From assembly GCA_964503885.1 (NCBI GenBank), contig CAZDCD010000004.1, forward strand, positions 128,033 through 192,032: a stretch of DNA of 64,000 nt, given 5' to 3'. How positions within the stretch are numbered: the stretch's first letter is position 1; every line of letters begins with the position of its first letter. Below, one piece after another: positions 17,727-26,581 of the stretch. The translations under genes and the position numbers were made by a program. Below the pieces are notes generated by a model. The model did not search any database and was not told the origin of the DNA. It saw only the letters and a list, made by a program, of their open reading frames with translations. This DNA comes from CAZDCD01 sp964503885 (lineage in GTDB: Bacteria > Bacteroidota > Bacteroidia > Bacteroidales > UBA10428).

Positions 17727-18968
17727 GTGAAAAAAGTACTGTTGTATATTGTATGCCTGGTTCTGATCAACCTATTATGTATTGAAGCAGAAGTTAATGC
17801 TCAGCTGAGAACCAAAAAGTACAGCTATATTCAGAAAATAGACAGCATAAGCAACCGGATTGCTTTTTTACAGAAACAAATGCCAAAGTTAAAGGAAAGC
17901 CGTTCACTCTCATTTTACAATCTTAAAAGAGAACTTGATCAGACCCTGTTTTTAAAAACCTACACGGAATATCTGTATAACGAAGAACTTGATAAAGCCC
18001 GGGCACTGACTGAAAAGAACCTGGAGCATGCCGAATTCAGAAGGGACGAAAATTCGATGGGATTTTACAGCGATTATAAAAAAAGCATCTATTACGAGAT
18101 CAAGCTGCAGAAAATGCGATATCAGGCGCTTTTTGTCAGGGAAAAGAATTTCAGGAAAGCCATCCTTCCCTTCCTTAAAGAAAAGTCTCCCGAATCGCTT
18201 GAACGTGCCAAACGAACTACCCTTCTGGCCATGAAATATGCCACAGAGAACCAGTTTACCGAAACTCTGAAATATCTGAAAAAGTATGACATCTATATCG
18301 ATGCCCTGATCTATGATTTGAACTCGCCCTATGATCTTCATGTGATGACACGAAGCGAAAAAGCATTCGACAAGGCATTTCTGGACCTAGCGAACAGCGA
18401 CAGCCTGAATGACCTGAAGGCAGCTGCAGAACTTATCGATCAGGGTATTTGTTATTGTGCCTATGTGCATTGTCCTGTGGATACCAGTTTTTTTATCAGA
18501 AAAAAGAAATATGCCGCCAATGCCGTCACCGATTACTATGAGCGCAAGGGTGGAAAGGTAGATCTTGAAACATTGACAGATCAGGCTATTGTGGCAAAGC
18601 TTGATTCACTGAATCCTCCCGGTGTATATAAATGGCATGGCAAAATAGTGGTTATCAATGAAATCGTACCAAAATATTCATCACCTAATCTTAAAAAAGG
18701 TGAAGCAATCCTTGCATCCGATAGAAAGCTGATCCGATATATTAAAGATCAGGAGGTGTTTAAGGTCAGCAATAACATTAGGATCCAGGGTACTTTTTTT
18801 ATTCCGTACAAAAACGAAAATAAATCGGAGGAGTTCATGTATAATTTTAAGACCCATAAATGGCAGTATATGATTTGCTATAATACAATCGAGAACAGCA
18901 CCATGACAAAAGAAGTCAGCAAATACATGCCCCCGATATTGTTTTCAGAAGAAAATCCTAATGAATAG
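17727..18968 (+). CDS. Secreted protein of unknown function
   Basis: A 413-residue protein with a GTG start and a clear signal peptide (MKKVLLYIVCLVLINLLC, cleaved near EVNAQ). The mature region is charged and mostly helical to about residue 260, with many Lys, Tyr and Glu residues, then becomes strand-rich (GVYKWHGKIVVINE, FKVSNNIRIQGTFFIPY). It contains a few cysteines (ICYCAYVHCP). I recognise no family. It is flanked by non-coding DNA; a 6-base inverted repeat (ATCGGG, CCCGAT) lies about 20 bases upstream of the start. Confidence 0.6.
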   Translation: MKKVLLYIVCLVLINLLCIEAEVNAQLRTKKYSYIQKIDSISNRIAFLQKQMPKLKESRSLSFYNLKRELDQTLFLKTYTEYLYNEELDKARALTEKNLEHAEFRRDENSMGFYSDYKKSIYYEIKLQKMRYQALFVREKNFRKAILPFLKEKSPESLERAKRTTLLAMKYATENQFTETLKYLKKYDIYIDALIYDLNSPYDLHVMTRSEKAFDKAFLDLANSDSLNDLKAAAELIDQGICYCAYVHCPVDTSFFIRKKKYAANAVTDYYERKGGKVDLETLTDQAIVAKLDSLNPPGVYKWHGKIVVINEIVPKYSSPNLKKGEAILASDRKLIRYIKDQEVFKVSNNIRIQGTFFIPYKNENKSEEFMYNFKTHKWQYMICYNTIENSTMTKEVSKYMPPILFSEENPNE

Positions 18969-19194
18969 CCGGAAACATTCATCTGCGTTGCACGACTGTT
19001 TTTATGTTATTTCTGTTGTTTTGAGCTATGGGGTGATTAGGTGATTAAGGCATATCCAATGCAGGTTGCAGGCAGAATGTCAGAGGATTATGTATGTCAA
19101 AAAAATTTTGAATAAGGAAATCAGCTTGAAACTCATGTTAATTTTAGTAAATTGCACATCTTATGAACCGAATCTGAAACTAATTTTATCCAGC

Positions 19195-19443
19195 ATGGCA
19201 ACCAAGAGAAAAAAAAAGAGCGGCTACTTTAAATCAAGTGTGGTCAGATCGATCACTTTTTACCTGATCAGTGCCTGTATTTTTGCCAGCATTTTTGCCA
19301 GCATACTGGCTATATGGAATTTTGCCGATCCGAACGTATTCCTGAGGCTGATCGGCACCTTTGCAGTAATCGGAATAGGAACCTGGATATTTGCCGTGGT
19401 GAACGGGATATTCGGATATGAGGATAATCTGCCGGAAGAATAA
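19195..19443 (+). CDS. Small two-helix membrane protein
   Basis: From the ATG at 19195 the gene encodes 82 residues: a very basic start (ATKRKKKSGYFK), two hydrophobic helices (about 21-44 and 50-70) and an acidic end (GYEDNLPEE). The frame is open further upstream to 19066, but that part has an unlikely composition, so the internal ATG is preferred. I recognise no family. The next gene begins 224 bases downstream in the same direction. Confidence 0.5.
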   Translation: MATKRKKKSGYFKSSVVRSITFYLISACIFASIFASILAIWNFADPNVFLRLIGTFAVIGIGTWIFAVVNGIFGYEDNLPEE

Positions 19444-19635
19444 GGGCTGCCCGGGATACGAAACCCGAAACAGTCCGCTCATTTTATTCAATCTCAAAGC
19501 AAAAAGTTTCGAGCTTTATTACAATACCCTCAGTTTCTGATTCGATGATAATTCAATTGAAATACGCAGTTGAAGTGTTCTACATTTTTGTATGGACCTG
19601 CAAGCAAATGCCTATGGAAAATCATCAGGATACGC

Positions 19636-19643
19636 TATATTTG
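19636..19643 (+). promoter_or_regulatory. Candidate -7 promoter box (TATATTTG) for the MetZ-like gene
   Basis: Exact TAnnTTTG match 32 bases before the ATG at 19668, with no clear TTTG at the usual upstream spacing. It supports the 19668 start over the longer frame beginning at 19545. Confidence 0.45.
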
Positions 19644-19667
19644 AAAAAATTTGGAAAGAGCCTATCC

Positions 19668-20843
19668 ATGAAAAAACACCATTTTGAGACCGATGCCATT
19701 CGTATTCAGGCAAAAAGATCATCTTTTAAAGAACATAGTGTACCTGTATATGAAACGTCGAGTTTCATCTTTGATTCGGCTGAAGAAGCAAGGGCGGTAT
19801 TTGCAGATGAGCTGGCAGGGTATCTTTACGGCCGGTTTAACAATCCGAACTCTGATGAGTTTATCAGTAAGCTGTGCGCTCTCGAAGGTACGGAATCAGG
19901 CGTTGCTACATCCACCGGAATGGCTGCTGTTTTTCTGGCTATTGCAGGAAAACTTTCTGCAGGTGATCATCTTATCGCATCACGACATCTTTTCGGAACC
20001 ACCCATTTGCTGATTGAAAACATACTGCCCAGGTGGGGTATTTCCCATACCTATGCTGATTTGGGTAACAAGACAGAGCTTGAAAACAGCGTTCTTCCGA
20101 CAAGCAGGATGATTTATGCCGAAACGCCTTCCAATCCCGGTCTCGACATCATTGATCTTGAATGGGTTGGTAAATTCGCTATGAAGAATAACCTGTATTT
20201 TACCCTCGACAATTGTTTTGCCACTCCGTACCTGCAAAAACCAAAGAAATTCGGGGTGGATTTTATCATTCATTCTACCACAAAATTCATTGACGGCCAG
20301 GGAAGGACACTGGGTGGTGCGGTAGTCGGTCCCTCAAAATATATGAAAGATATCATTCAGCTTGCACGCATAACCGGACCTGTAATGTCTCCACATACCG
20401 CATGGCTGTTGTCCAAAAGCCTCGAAACGCTGGCGGTAAGAATGGACAGGCATTGCTCAAATGCGCTGGCACTTGCCCGGGCATTGGAAAACCATATAGA
20501 GATCAAGAGAGTTATTTATCCTTATCTCAAATCACACCCTGCATACAGCCTCGCGAGAAAACAGATGAGCCAGGGTGGTGCCTTGGTAAGCCTTGAGATT
20601 AAGGGCAGTATGAAGAAAACGATGAAATTCATCGATGAATTAAAGATGATCTCCATCTCCTCGAACCTGGGTGACTCCAGGACGACCATAACGCATCCTG
20701 TAACAACTACACATTCGAAAATGATGCCTGAAGAACGGAAAAAGGCAGGTATTTCAGACACTATGGTAAGGATTTCAGTAGGTCTGGAACATATCGATGA
20801 TATTGTGCATGACATTGAACAGGCACTAAAAAAATCGGTTTAA
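19668..20843 (+). CDS. Trans-sulfuration PLP enzyme, MetZ-like
   Basis: A 391-residue cystathionine-synthase-family PLP enzyme. The Schiff-base lysine is K206 in HSTTKFIDGQGR; the DGQGR extension is typical of O-succinylhomoserine sulfhydrylase (MetZ), which makes homocysteine. D181 in TLDNCFATP contacts the cofactor ring, and the ring-stacking and phosphate residues are in YLYGRFNNPN and STGMAAV. Cystathionine gamma-synthase or methionine gamma-lyase activity cannot be excluded. It is followed after 12 bases by glycerate kinase, so the two are probably co-transcribed. Confidence 0.85.
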   Translation: MKKHHFETDAIRIQAKRSSFKEHSVPVYETSSFIFDSAEEARAVFADELAGYLYGRFNNPNSDEFISKLCALEGTESGVATSTGMAAVFLAIAGKLSAGDHLIASRHLFGTTHLLIENILPRWGISHTYADLGNKTELENSVLPTSRMIYAETPSNPGLDIIDLEWVGKFAMKNNLYFTLDNCFATPYLQKPKKFGVDFIIHSTTKFIDGQGRTLGGAVVGPSKYMKDIIQLARITGPVMSPHTAWLLSKSLETLAVRMDRHCSNALALARALENHIEIKRVIYPYLKSHPAYSLARKQMSQGGALVSLEIKGSMKKTMKFIDELKMISISSNLGDSRTTITHPVTTTHSKMMPEERKKAGISDTMVRISVGLEHIDDIVHDIEQALKKSV

Positions 20844-20855
20844 TACGGTTTTCCG

Positions 20856-22007
20856 GTGAGAATTGTAATTGCCACCGATTCATTCAAGGAAAGCCTGTCA
20901 TCTGCAGAGGTAGCGGCGGCACTAAAAAGAGGCCTTAAAAAATCACTTAACGGCGTAGAAATTGACGCGATCGCAGTAGCTGATGGTGGCGAAGGTACTT
21001 TGGAGGCTTATCTTATGGCATGCGGCGGAAAGTATATCCGCTGTAAGGTTCATGACCCTCTTATGCGCACCATCGAATCCTGTTATGGAATTACGGATGA
21101 CGGATCGACAGCGGTCATCGAAATGGCTGCTGCCTCCGGTATATCCCTGCTCAATCACCAGGAACGCAATCCCTGGTATACAAGCACCTTTGGTACCGGT
21201 GAACTGATAAAGGATGCACTCAAAAAAGGGTGTAAAACCATTATTGTGGGCCTGGGAGGCAGTGCAACATGTGACGCCGGGACAGGCATGGCAAAGGCAC
21301 TCGGCGCATTTTTCACTGACCAGTCGGGAAAACCGGTGCCTGAAGGAGGAGGTTTTCTCGGCAGCATCAACAGGATCGACCTTTCCGGTGTGAACCGGCG
21401 AATCGGATACGTAACATTTATCGGAGCCTGTGACGTGAAAAATCCGCTCACCGGTAAACAGGGCGCTGCACTGACATACAGCATCCAAAAAGGAGCTGAT
21501 CCTGAAATGGCCAGCAGACTGGATAAAAATCTTGTATATTTTGCAAATATGGTTAAGAAAGAGCTGGGTATCGATCTTCGGCAAAGAGACGGGACAGGTG
21601 CTGCAGGAGGACTGGGAGCAGGAATGATAGCATTCCTTAAGGCAGAATTGCAGCAGGGATTCGAGATCATAAGCAAGGTCACCGGCCTGGAAAAGAAGAT
21701 AAGAGTTGCAGATCTTGTTGTTACCGGCGAGGGTAAAATCGATATTCAGACAGGTTATGGGAAAACCCCGTATAAGGTTGCTGAGCTCGCCGGGAAATAC
21801 GGGAAGCCGGTCATTGCGGTTTGCGGATCCAACGAATTGCCTGCAAACGGATCTTTCAAAAACCCGTTCGACGCCATAATGCCAATCGTTGACAAACCAA
21901 TGACACTTGAAGAAGCGTTGACAAATGCATCTGGGCTGTGTGAAAAAGCTGGTAATAATATCGGGGATATGTTGGCGACAGGGAAAAAAATTGCCGATAA
22001 CCTGTAA
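20856..22007 (+). CDS. Glycerate 2-kinase
   Basis: Phosphorylates D-glycerate to 2-phosphoglycerate, feeding serine- or glyoxylate-derived carbon into lower glycolysis. The 383-residue sequence has the GlxK/GarK landmarks: IATDSFKESLSSAEVA at the start, ADGGEGTLEA (43-52), TFGTGELI, GLGGSATCDAGTG (131-143) and DLVVTGEGKID. The start is GTG, 12 bases after the MetZ-like gene, which indicates co-translation. The C-terminus converges with the large sensor gene 71 bases away. Confidence 0.92.
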   Translation: MRIVIATDSFKESLSSAEVAAALKRGLKKSLNGVEIDAIAVADGGEGTLEAYLMACGGKYIRCKVHDPLMRTIESCYGITDDGSTAVIEMAAASGISLLNHQERNPWYTSTFGTGELIKDALKKGCKTIIVGLGGSATCDAGTGMAKALGAFFTDQSGKPVPEGGGFLGSINRIDLSGVNRRIGYVTFIGACDVKNPLTGKQGAALTYSIQKGADPEMASRLDKNLVYFANMVKKELGIDLRQRDGTGAAGGLGAGMIAFLKAELQQGFEIISKVTGLEKKIRVADLVVTGEGKIDIQTGYGKTPYKVAELAGKYGKPVIAVCGSNELPANGSFKNPFDAIMPIVDKPMTLEEALTNASGLCEKAGNNIGDMLATGKKIADNL

Positions 22008-22078
22008 AACATGAAATTTTATCCGGAGAGCACGATGAGCGTTAATTCAGTGAAATTCAGCGTAAAATAAGACGCATA

Positions 22079-25000
22079 TTACCTGATCCTATTTTTTTTG
22101 GATTTTTCCTGGCCGCTATTCTTAACTTTTAACTCTTCATTTTCAGCTTTGAGTGTTTCGATCTCCTCCTGCATGATCACTTCGCGGGTGGCAAATTCTT
22201 CAGCCTGTTTTATCAGTTCTTCTTCCCTTCTTGATGCATCTTCCTGAGCCGATATCATCTCTTCCAGGTTCTGCCGAAGCTCTTCTTCCTGTTCGGCCAG
22301 CTCCTCAGCCTGGATTCTTGATTGTTCCACAAGACGCATCATGCTTTCCGACGATTTTTCATTGGCTATCATAGAGGCAAGGCTTTCCGACATCTTCTGA
22401 ACAAAGGAAATCCTGTAGCCCTTTAATTTCTTGAAAGAGGCGAGTTCAATAACACCAACCTGAATATCGTCAATTTTAATGGGTATCAGCGCAAGGTGTC
22501 TTGGATAATCTTCTCCCAGACCCGATTTTACTCTGGAGTAGGTTCGTTCAAGATTGTCTACTTCGGTTACTTTGCCTTCGTGAAAACATGTGCCGACATA
22601 CCCCTCACCCACCATAAACCGGTTATCCAGTCTCTCCGCCGGATAGGCATAGTTAGCGGTAAGGTCAAGATATTTCTCCTCTTCAAGCTCATCGTTCAGG
22701 ATATATATGCCTCCCTGTTCAGCTTCGACATAACTTACGAGGTTGCTGATGATTTTCTGAAGCAGTACCTGGGTATTTCCCCGGTTCTTGCTCATGATGT
22801 CGCTGAACTTGCTAAGTCCTTCGTTAAACCACATGATGTCCTGCTGATCTTTCTCGCGAAGACGGATCTCCTGCCGCTGAATGGTAATTTCTTCACGCTG
22901 TTTTTCAAGTGTGGAATGGACATCGTCAAGCTCTTTCTTACCGACCTCGATCTCTTTCTCCAGCCTTCTTTTCTGGCGTTTTTCGATATTGATGCGGTTA
23001 TTGATGATGAGCACAACACCTACGACAATGATGAGCATGATCAGAAACCTGAACCATAGTGTAGCCCAGAACGGAGGTATTACCTTTATCTTTACCGAAA
23101 GGCCCTTATTATTCCAAAAATCGTCACTGTTTGAGGCAAGCACTCTCAGCTCAAACGTCCGGTATGGAAGCCTTGTATACGAAACATATCTCTGGGTACC
23201 CGCTTCGATCCAGTCCTTATCAAAACCCTCGAGTTTATACCGGTATTTGTTCTTTGACGGATTTGCAAAATGCAGTGCTGCAAATGTCAGGGTAAAATTA
23301 TTTTGATTATGTCTGAAAACGATCTCTTTCGCTTCGGAAATATGCACTTTTATCGGCGAACCTTTGCCCGGGTATACGGCTTGGTTATTGACCTTCAGGC
23401 TGGTGAGCACAATTATCGGAGCTACAGTGTCAATCTTCACATTTTCAGGATAGAATGAATTGAATCCGTATTGTCCCCCAAAAAACATTTCACCGCTTGA
23501 ACTTTTAAAATATGCCCCTCCGTTAAATTCATTGCTCTGCAATCCGTCTTCAATGGCAAACTGTTTTACCGATTCATCTGATGGATTGTATTTCAGTACA
23601 CCGTTGTTTGTACTCAACCATAGAAACCCCTTCTTATCCTCGAGTATTCCGTAAACTACAGCAGCATTCAGTTCCTTCACCTCTTCTAGCCTGTTGAACG
23701 TTCCTGTGCTCACATCAAGGCTGTTCATACCGTGTGCATAGGTACCTATCCACATCAAACCGGTGTGATCTTCCACAACGGTTAATAATTCATTATTTAC
23801 CAGGGAATTCTGATTCCCGGGGTCATGAACATAATGCCTGAATCCTTCGGTTGACGGATCATACAGGTTCAATCCGTTATCAGTGGCTATCCATATATTC
23901 TTCTTACCGTCACCATAAATATAGTAAGCCACCTCGTTGTTTAGGCTTTTCGGGTTATCCGGGTCTGGAAGATAATGCACGATTTCATTGGTTTCCAGAT
24001 TCATTTTTGAAATGCCGTTGTCGGTGCCGATCCATAGAAAGCCATCATCATCAAAATACAGTGAATATACTGTATTGCTTGATATGGTATTGGAATTTAA
24101 TGGATTATGATTAAAATGGATGTATTTAAAAGGTTTTCTGTTCTCATCCAACATGACTTTATTGAGACCTTTGTCATCGGTACCAATCCACATGGTATTT
24201 TCCGGAAATTCCCGGATTATCCTGACTTTATTGCTGGAAAGGCTGTTTGGATCGGATTCATCGTGCCTGAAGTAATAGGATACTTTCCTGATCCGGTCAA
24301 GAACATGTACCCCGTCACTTTTTGAACCTATCCATAACACGCCGTACGCATCCTCGTATATGGAATGGATATGACGGTATATCAGGTTATCGGATGTGTA
24401 AGGTACATAATCATACAGGGTGAATTTTTCTTTCCCTGCATTATACTTATCCAAACCATTCGCCCCTACCCACATAATCCCCGAACGGTCTTCAAACAGT
24501 GATAATACATCGTTATTGCTCAGACTATACGGATTTTTATGGTCATAGCTCAAATTCTGAAATTTCGCCGATACTTTATTATAAATATCCAGGCCACCTC
24601 CATTGGTAGCTATCCAGATGTTTCCGTTTCTGTCTTCATCGATATCATTTACCGCAAAATCTACCATTCCGATGCCACTATCAATGGATTGTGTTATGCA
24701 TTCAAACTGATCGTTGCCTTTATCGTAAAGATCCAGGCCGTTTACAGTGCCTATCCACAACGCCGATTCACTGTCCTTAAAGATCGATCTAATGTTATTT
24801 TCAGAGAGGCTGCTGGCTTCATCCGCGACATGGAAATATGAGGTAAAAGTACCTTTTCTGATATTCAGCAGGTTCAATCCGTTCTCTGTTCCTATCCACA
24901 ATCCCGATTTGTTAAAAGCCATGCATGTGATATAGTCGTTACTGATTGAATTGCCGCTTAACGGATCATTAAAGAATCCTTCAAACTTTTTCTCTGACGG

Positions 25001-25474
25001 ATCGAATGTGTACAATCCGTCTACAGTCCCTACCCACAATCTCGTATCGTGTGTCATAATGATACAGGTAACAATTCCGCTCTGAATCCTTGATGAATCA
25101 GGCAGGCCATGCCGTACAAAAACATCCTGTTTTCTGTCGTACATGTCCATACCGCTGCCATTCGTTCCAATCCAGATGTTGCCCTGTGTGTCTTCATAAA
25201 GGCATCTGATCCTGTTGTTGCTGATACTGCTTATGTTTTCGGGTTCAGGTTTGTATACGGTAAATGTATACCCGTCATATTTGTTCAACCCGTCTTCTGT
25301 ACCTATCCACAGAAACCCTTGACGATCCTGCAGTATGCAGTTGGGTGAGCTTTGTGAAAGCCCGTCTTTAAGTGAAATGTTCTCAAACTTGATATTTCGC
25401 TGAAGCTGTGTGAATGCCCGATTGCAGGATAACCAAAATATAGTGTAAACCGTAAAACGTAAAAATAGCTTCAT
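22079..25474 (-). CDS. Two-propeller Y_Y_Y transmembrane sensor with GAF domain but no output domain
   Basis: A 1131-residue receptor. After a signal peptide come fourteen regulator-propeller motifs of the type LWIGTxxGLNxYD, enough for two seven-bladed propellers (about 30-690). A Y_Y_Y domain follows (ends around 780), then one transmembrane helix (about 785-808), a coiled coil, a GAF domain (about 870-1020) and a long acidic coiled coil to the end. Hybrid two-component sensors of Bacteroidota share the extracellular part but continue into HisKA, HATPase and response-regulator domains; none is present here. It must signal through a partner. The coiled coil resembles that of the SpoIIE phosphatase at 5954-6790, a possible partner type. 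Confidence 0.85.
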   Translation of the reverse strand: MKLFLRFTVYTIFWLSCNRAFTQLQRNIKFENISLKDGLSQSSPNCILQDRQGFLWIGTEDGLNKYDGYTFTVYKPEPENISSISNNRIRCLYEDTQGNIWIGTNGSGMDMYDRKQDVFVRHGLPDSSRIQSGIVTCIIMTHDTRLWVGTVDGLYTFDPSEKKFEGFFNDPLSGNSISNDYITCMAFNKSGLWIGTENGLNLLNIRKGTFTSYFHVADEASSLSENNIRSIFKDSESALWIGTVNGLDLYDKGNDQFECITQSIDSGIGMVDFAVNDIDEDRNGNIWIATNGGGLDIYNKVSAKFQNLSYDHKNPYSLSNNDVLSLFEDRSGIMWVGANGLDKYNAGKEKFTLYDYVPYTSDNLIYRHIHSIYEDAYGVLWIGSKSDGVHVLDRIRKVSYYFRHDESDPNSLSSNKVRIIREFPENTMWIGTDDKGLNKVMLDENRKPFKYIHFNHNPLNSNTISSNTVYSLYFDDDGFLWIGTDNGISKMNLETNEIVHYLPDPDNPKSLNNEVAYYIYGDGKKNIWIATDNGLNLYDPSTEGFRHYVHDPGNQNSLVNNELLTVVEDHTGLMWIGTYAHGMNSLDVSTGTFNRLEEVKELNAAVVYGILEDKKGFLWLSTNNGVLKYNPSDESVKQFAIEDGLQSNEFNGGAYFKSSSGEMFFGGQYGFNSFYPENVKIDTVAPIIVLTSLKVNNQAVYPGKGSPIKVHISEAKEIVFRHNQNNFTLTFAALHFANPSKNKYRYKLEGFDKDWIEAGTQRYVSYTRLPYRTFELRVLASNSDDFWNNKGLSVKIKVIPPFWATLWFRFLIMLIIVVGVVLIINNRINIEKRQKRRLEKEIEVGKKELDDVHSTLEKQREEITIQRQEIRLREKDQQDIMWFNEGLSKFSDIMSKNRGNTQVLLQKIISNLVSYVEAEQGGIYILNDELEEEKYLDLTANYAYPAERLDNRFMVGEGYVGTCFHEGKVTEVDNLERTYSRVKSGLGEDYPRHLALIPIKIDDIQVGVIELASFKKLKGYRISFVQKMSESLASMIANEKSSESMMRLVEQSRIQAEELAEQEEELRQNLEEMISAQEDASRREEELIKQAEEFATREVIMQEEIETLKAENEELKVKNSGQEKSKKNRIR

Positions 25475-25529
25475 AACCTGTCAATCGAATTGATTGGTGT
25501 TCGAATTAAACCAAAAAAATGATATTTGT

Positions 25530-25560
25530 CAAATTAAATCCTCATTTTTTATTCATCAAA
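25530..25560 (-). promoter_or_regulatory. Candidate promoter of the propeller sensor gene
   Basis: On the minus strand, TTTG (25557-25560) is followed after exactly 19 bases by TTAATTTG (25530-25537), one mismatch from TAnnTTTG. It lies 56 bases before the ATG at 25474. Confidence 0.4.
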
Positions 25561-25781
25561 TTTTAACATCAGATGAATACAGAGCATTTCCGATATGTTT
25601 AAATAAAACAACAGGATCATCTGGTTCATAAATATGATTGCTGGGTTTAGTTAAATTTACTTTCTTTAATGCAATTTTCACTAAATTTAATTTATTTTTC
25701 TTTTATTTCGTAAATCTGTCCGGGTTTGGCCGGAAAATTAACATATTATGATTGTTTGAATTCATAGTAAAGACACCAGTC

Positions 25782-26552
25782 ATGAAAAGGAAAAAATTAA
25801 TGGTTAACGCCATAGCCGCATTGTGTATGCTGATGCTGACAGGTATTCATGATGCTTTTGGCCAGTATAGGGTTGAAATTCCCGCACCACAGCCGAGGGA
25901 GCAGGTGGTTCATCATGAAAATTACTCGCTTTCGTACATCAAAGCATATGAGCTGTCTTCATGGGTTGCCTATGAACTGACGGCACAAGAAGCCTCAGGC
26001 AATATTCCGTACAGGGAATCATTCAGCATTGACCCACTGGTTGCCTCAGGACCATCAACCCTGAAGGATTATAAAAAGTCGGGTTATCTGATGGGGCAAT
26101 TGGCACCGGTGGCAGATATGCAATTCTCAGAAACAGCCATAAAAGAATCGTTTTATTTATCAAATGTGGTTCCCCAGAAACCGGGGTTCAATAAATTTAC
26201 ATGGCTCAAGATGGGTGATGTGATAAGGGCATGGGCCAAAGAATGCGGATCATTGTATATCGTTACCGGTTCTGTCCTCAGTGATTCTCCGTTCCCTACC
26301 TTTGGCAAAAGCATGGTGAGTGTGCCTGCGCGTTTTTACAAGGTTGTTCTTGACCTGAATGGTCAGCGGGGAGTGGGCTTCCTGGTAAAGAACAGCATTA
26401 CCGCCACCTCGCTGAAACCCTATGCCATGTCGATCGATAAAGTTGAAGAAATTACCGGAATTGATTTTTTTCCTTCCCTTCCCGATGATCTGGAAAACAG
26501 GATAGAATCAACATTTAATCCGGATGACTGGAATTTCACTATTCTTGAATAG
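25782..26552 (+). CDS. DNA/RNA non-specific nuclease-fold protein lacking the catalytic His
   Basis: An exported 256-residue protein (signal peptide MKRKKLMVNAIAALCMLM, cleaved near AFGQ) of the NUC1/EndA-type fold. Family landmarks are clear: WVAYELTAQE, a DPL segment, LAPVADM, SFYLSNVVPQKPGFN and SLYIVTGSVL. The active-site motif DRGH, however, reads LMGQ (SGYLMGQLAP, residues 100-109), so the general-base histidine and preceding Asp-Arg are gone while the metal-ligand Asn in YLSN remains. The ATG at 25782 fits the signal peptide; a TTG at 25752 would add ten residues. Probably not a nuclease now. The PFK gene follows after 29 bases. Confidence 0.8.
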   Translation: MKRKKLMVNAIAALCMLMLTGIHDAFGQYRVEIPAPQPREQVVHHENYSLSYIKAYELSSWVAYELTAQEASGNIPYRESFSIDPLVASGPSTLKDYKKSGYLMGQLAPVADMQFSETAIKESFYLSNVVPQKPGFNKFTWLKMGDVIRAWAKECGSLYIVTGSVLSDSPFPTFGKSMVSVPARFYKVVLDLNGQRGVGFLVKNSITATSLKPYAMSIDKVEEITGIDFFPSLPDDLENRIESTFNPDDWNFTILE

Positions 26553-26581
26553 ATCTGTTTTTTCATGGTCAAAAAGCAATA

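Noticed and set aside
19066..19194. Upstream extension of the small membrane protein gene
   Set aside because: Composition is unlike a coding start (MQAECQRIMYVKK) and the internal ATG at 19195 gives a normal basic start before the helices.
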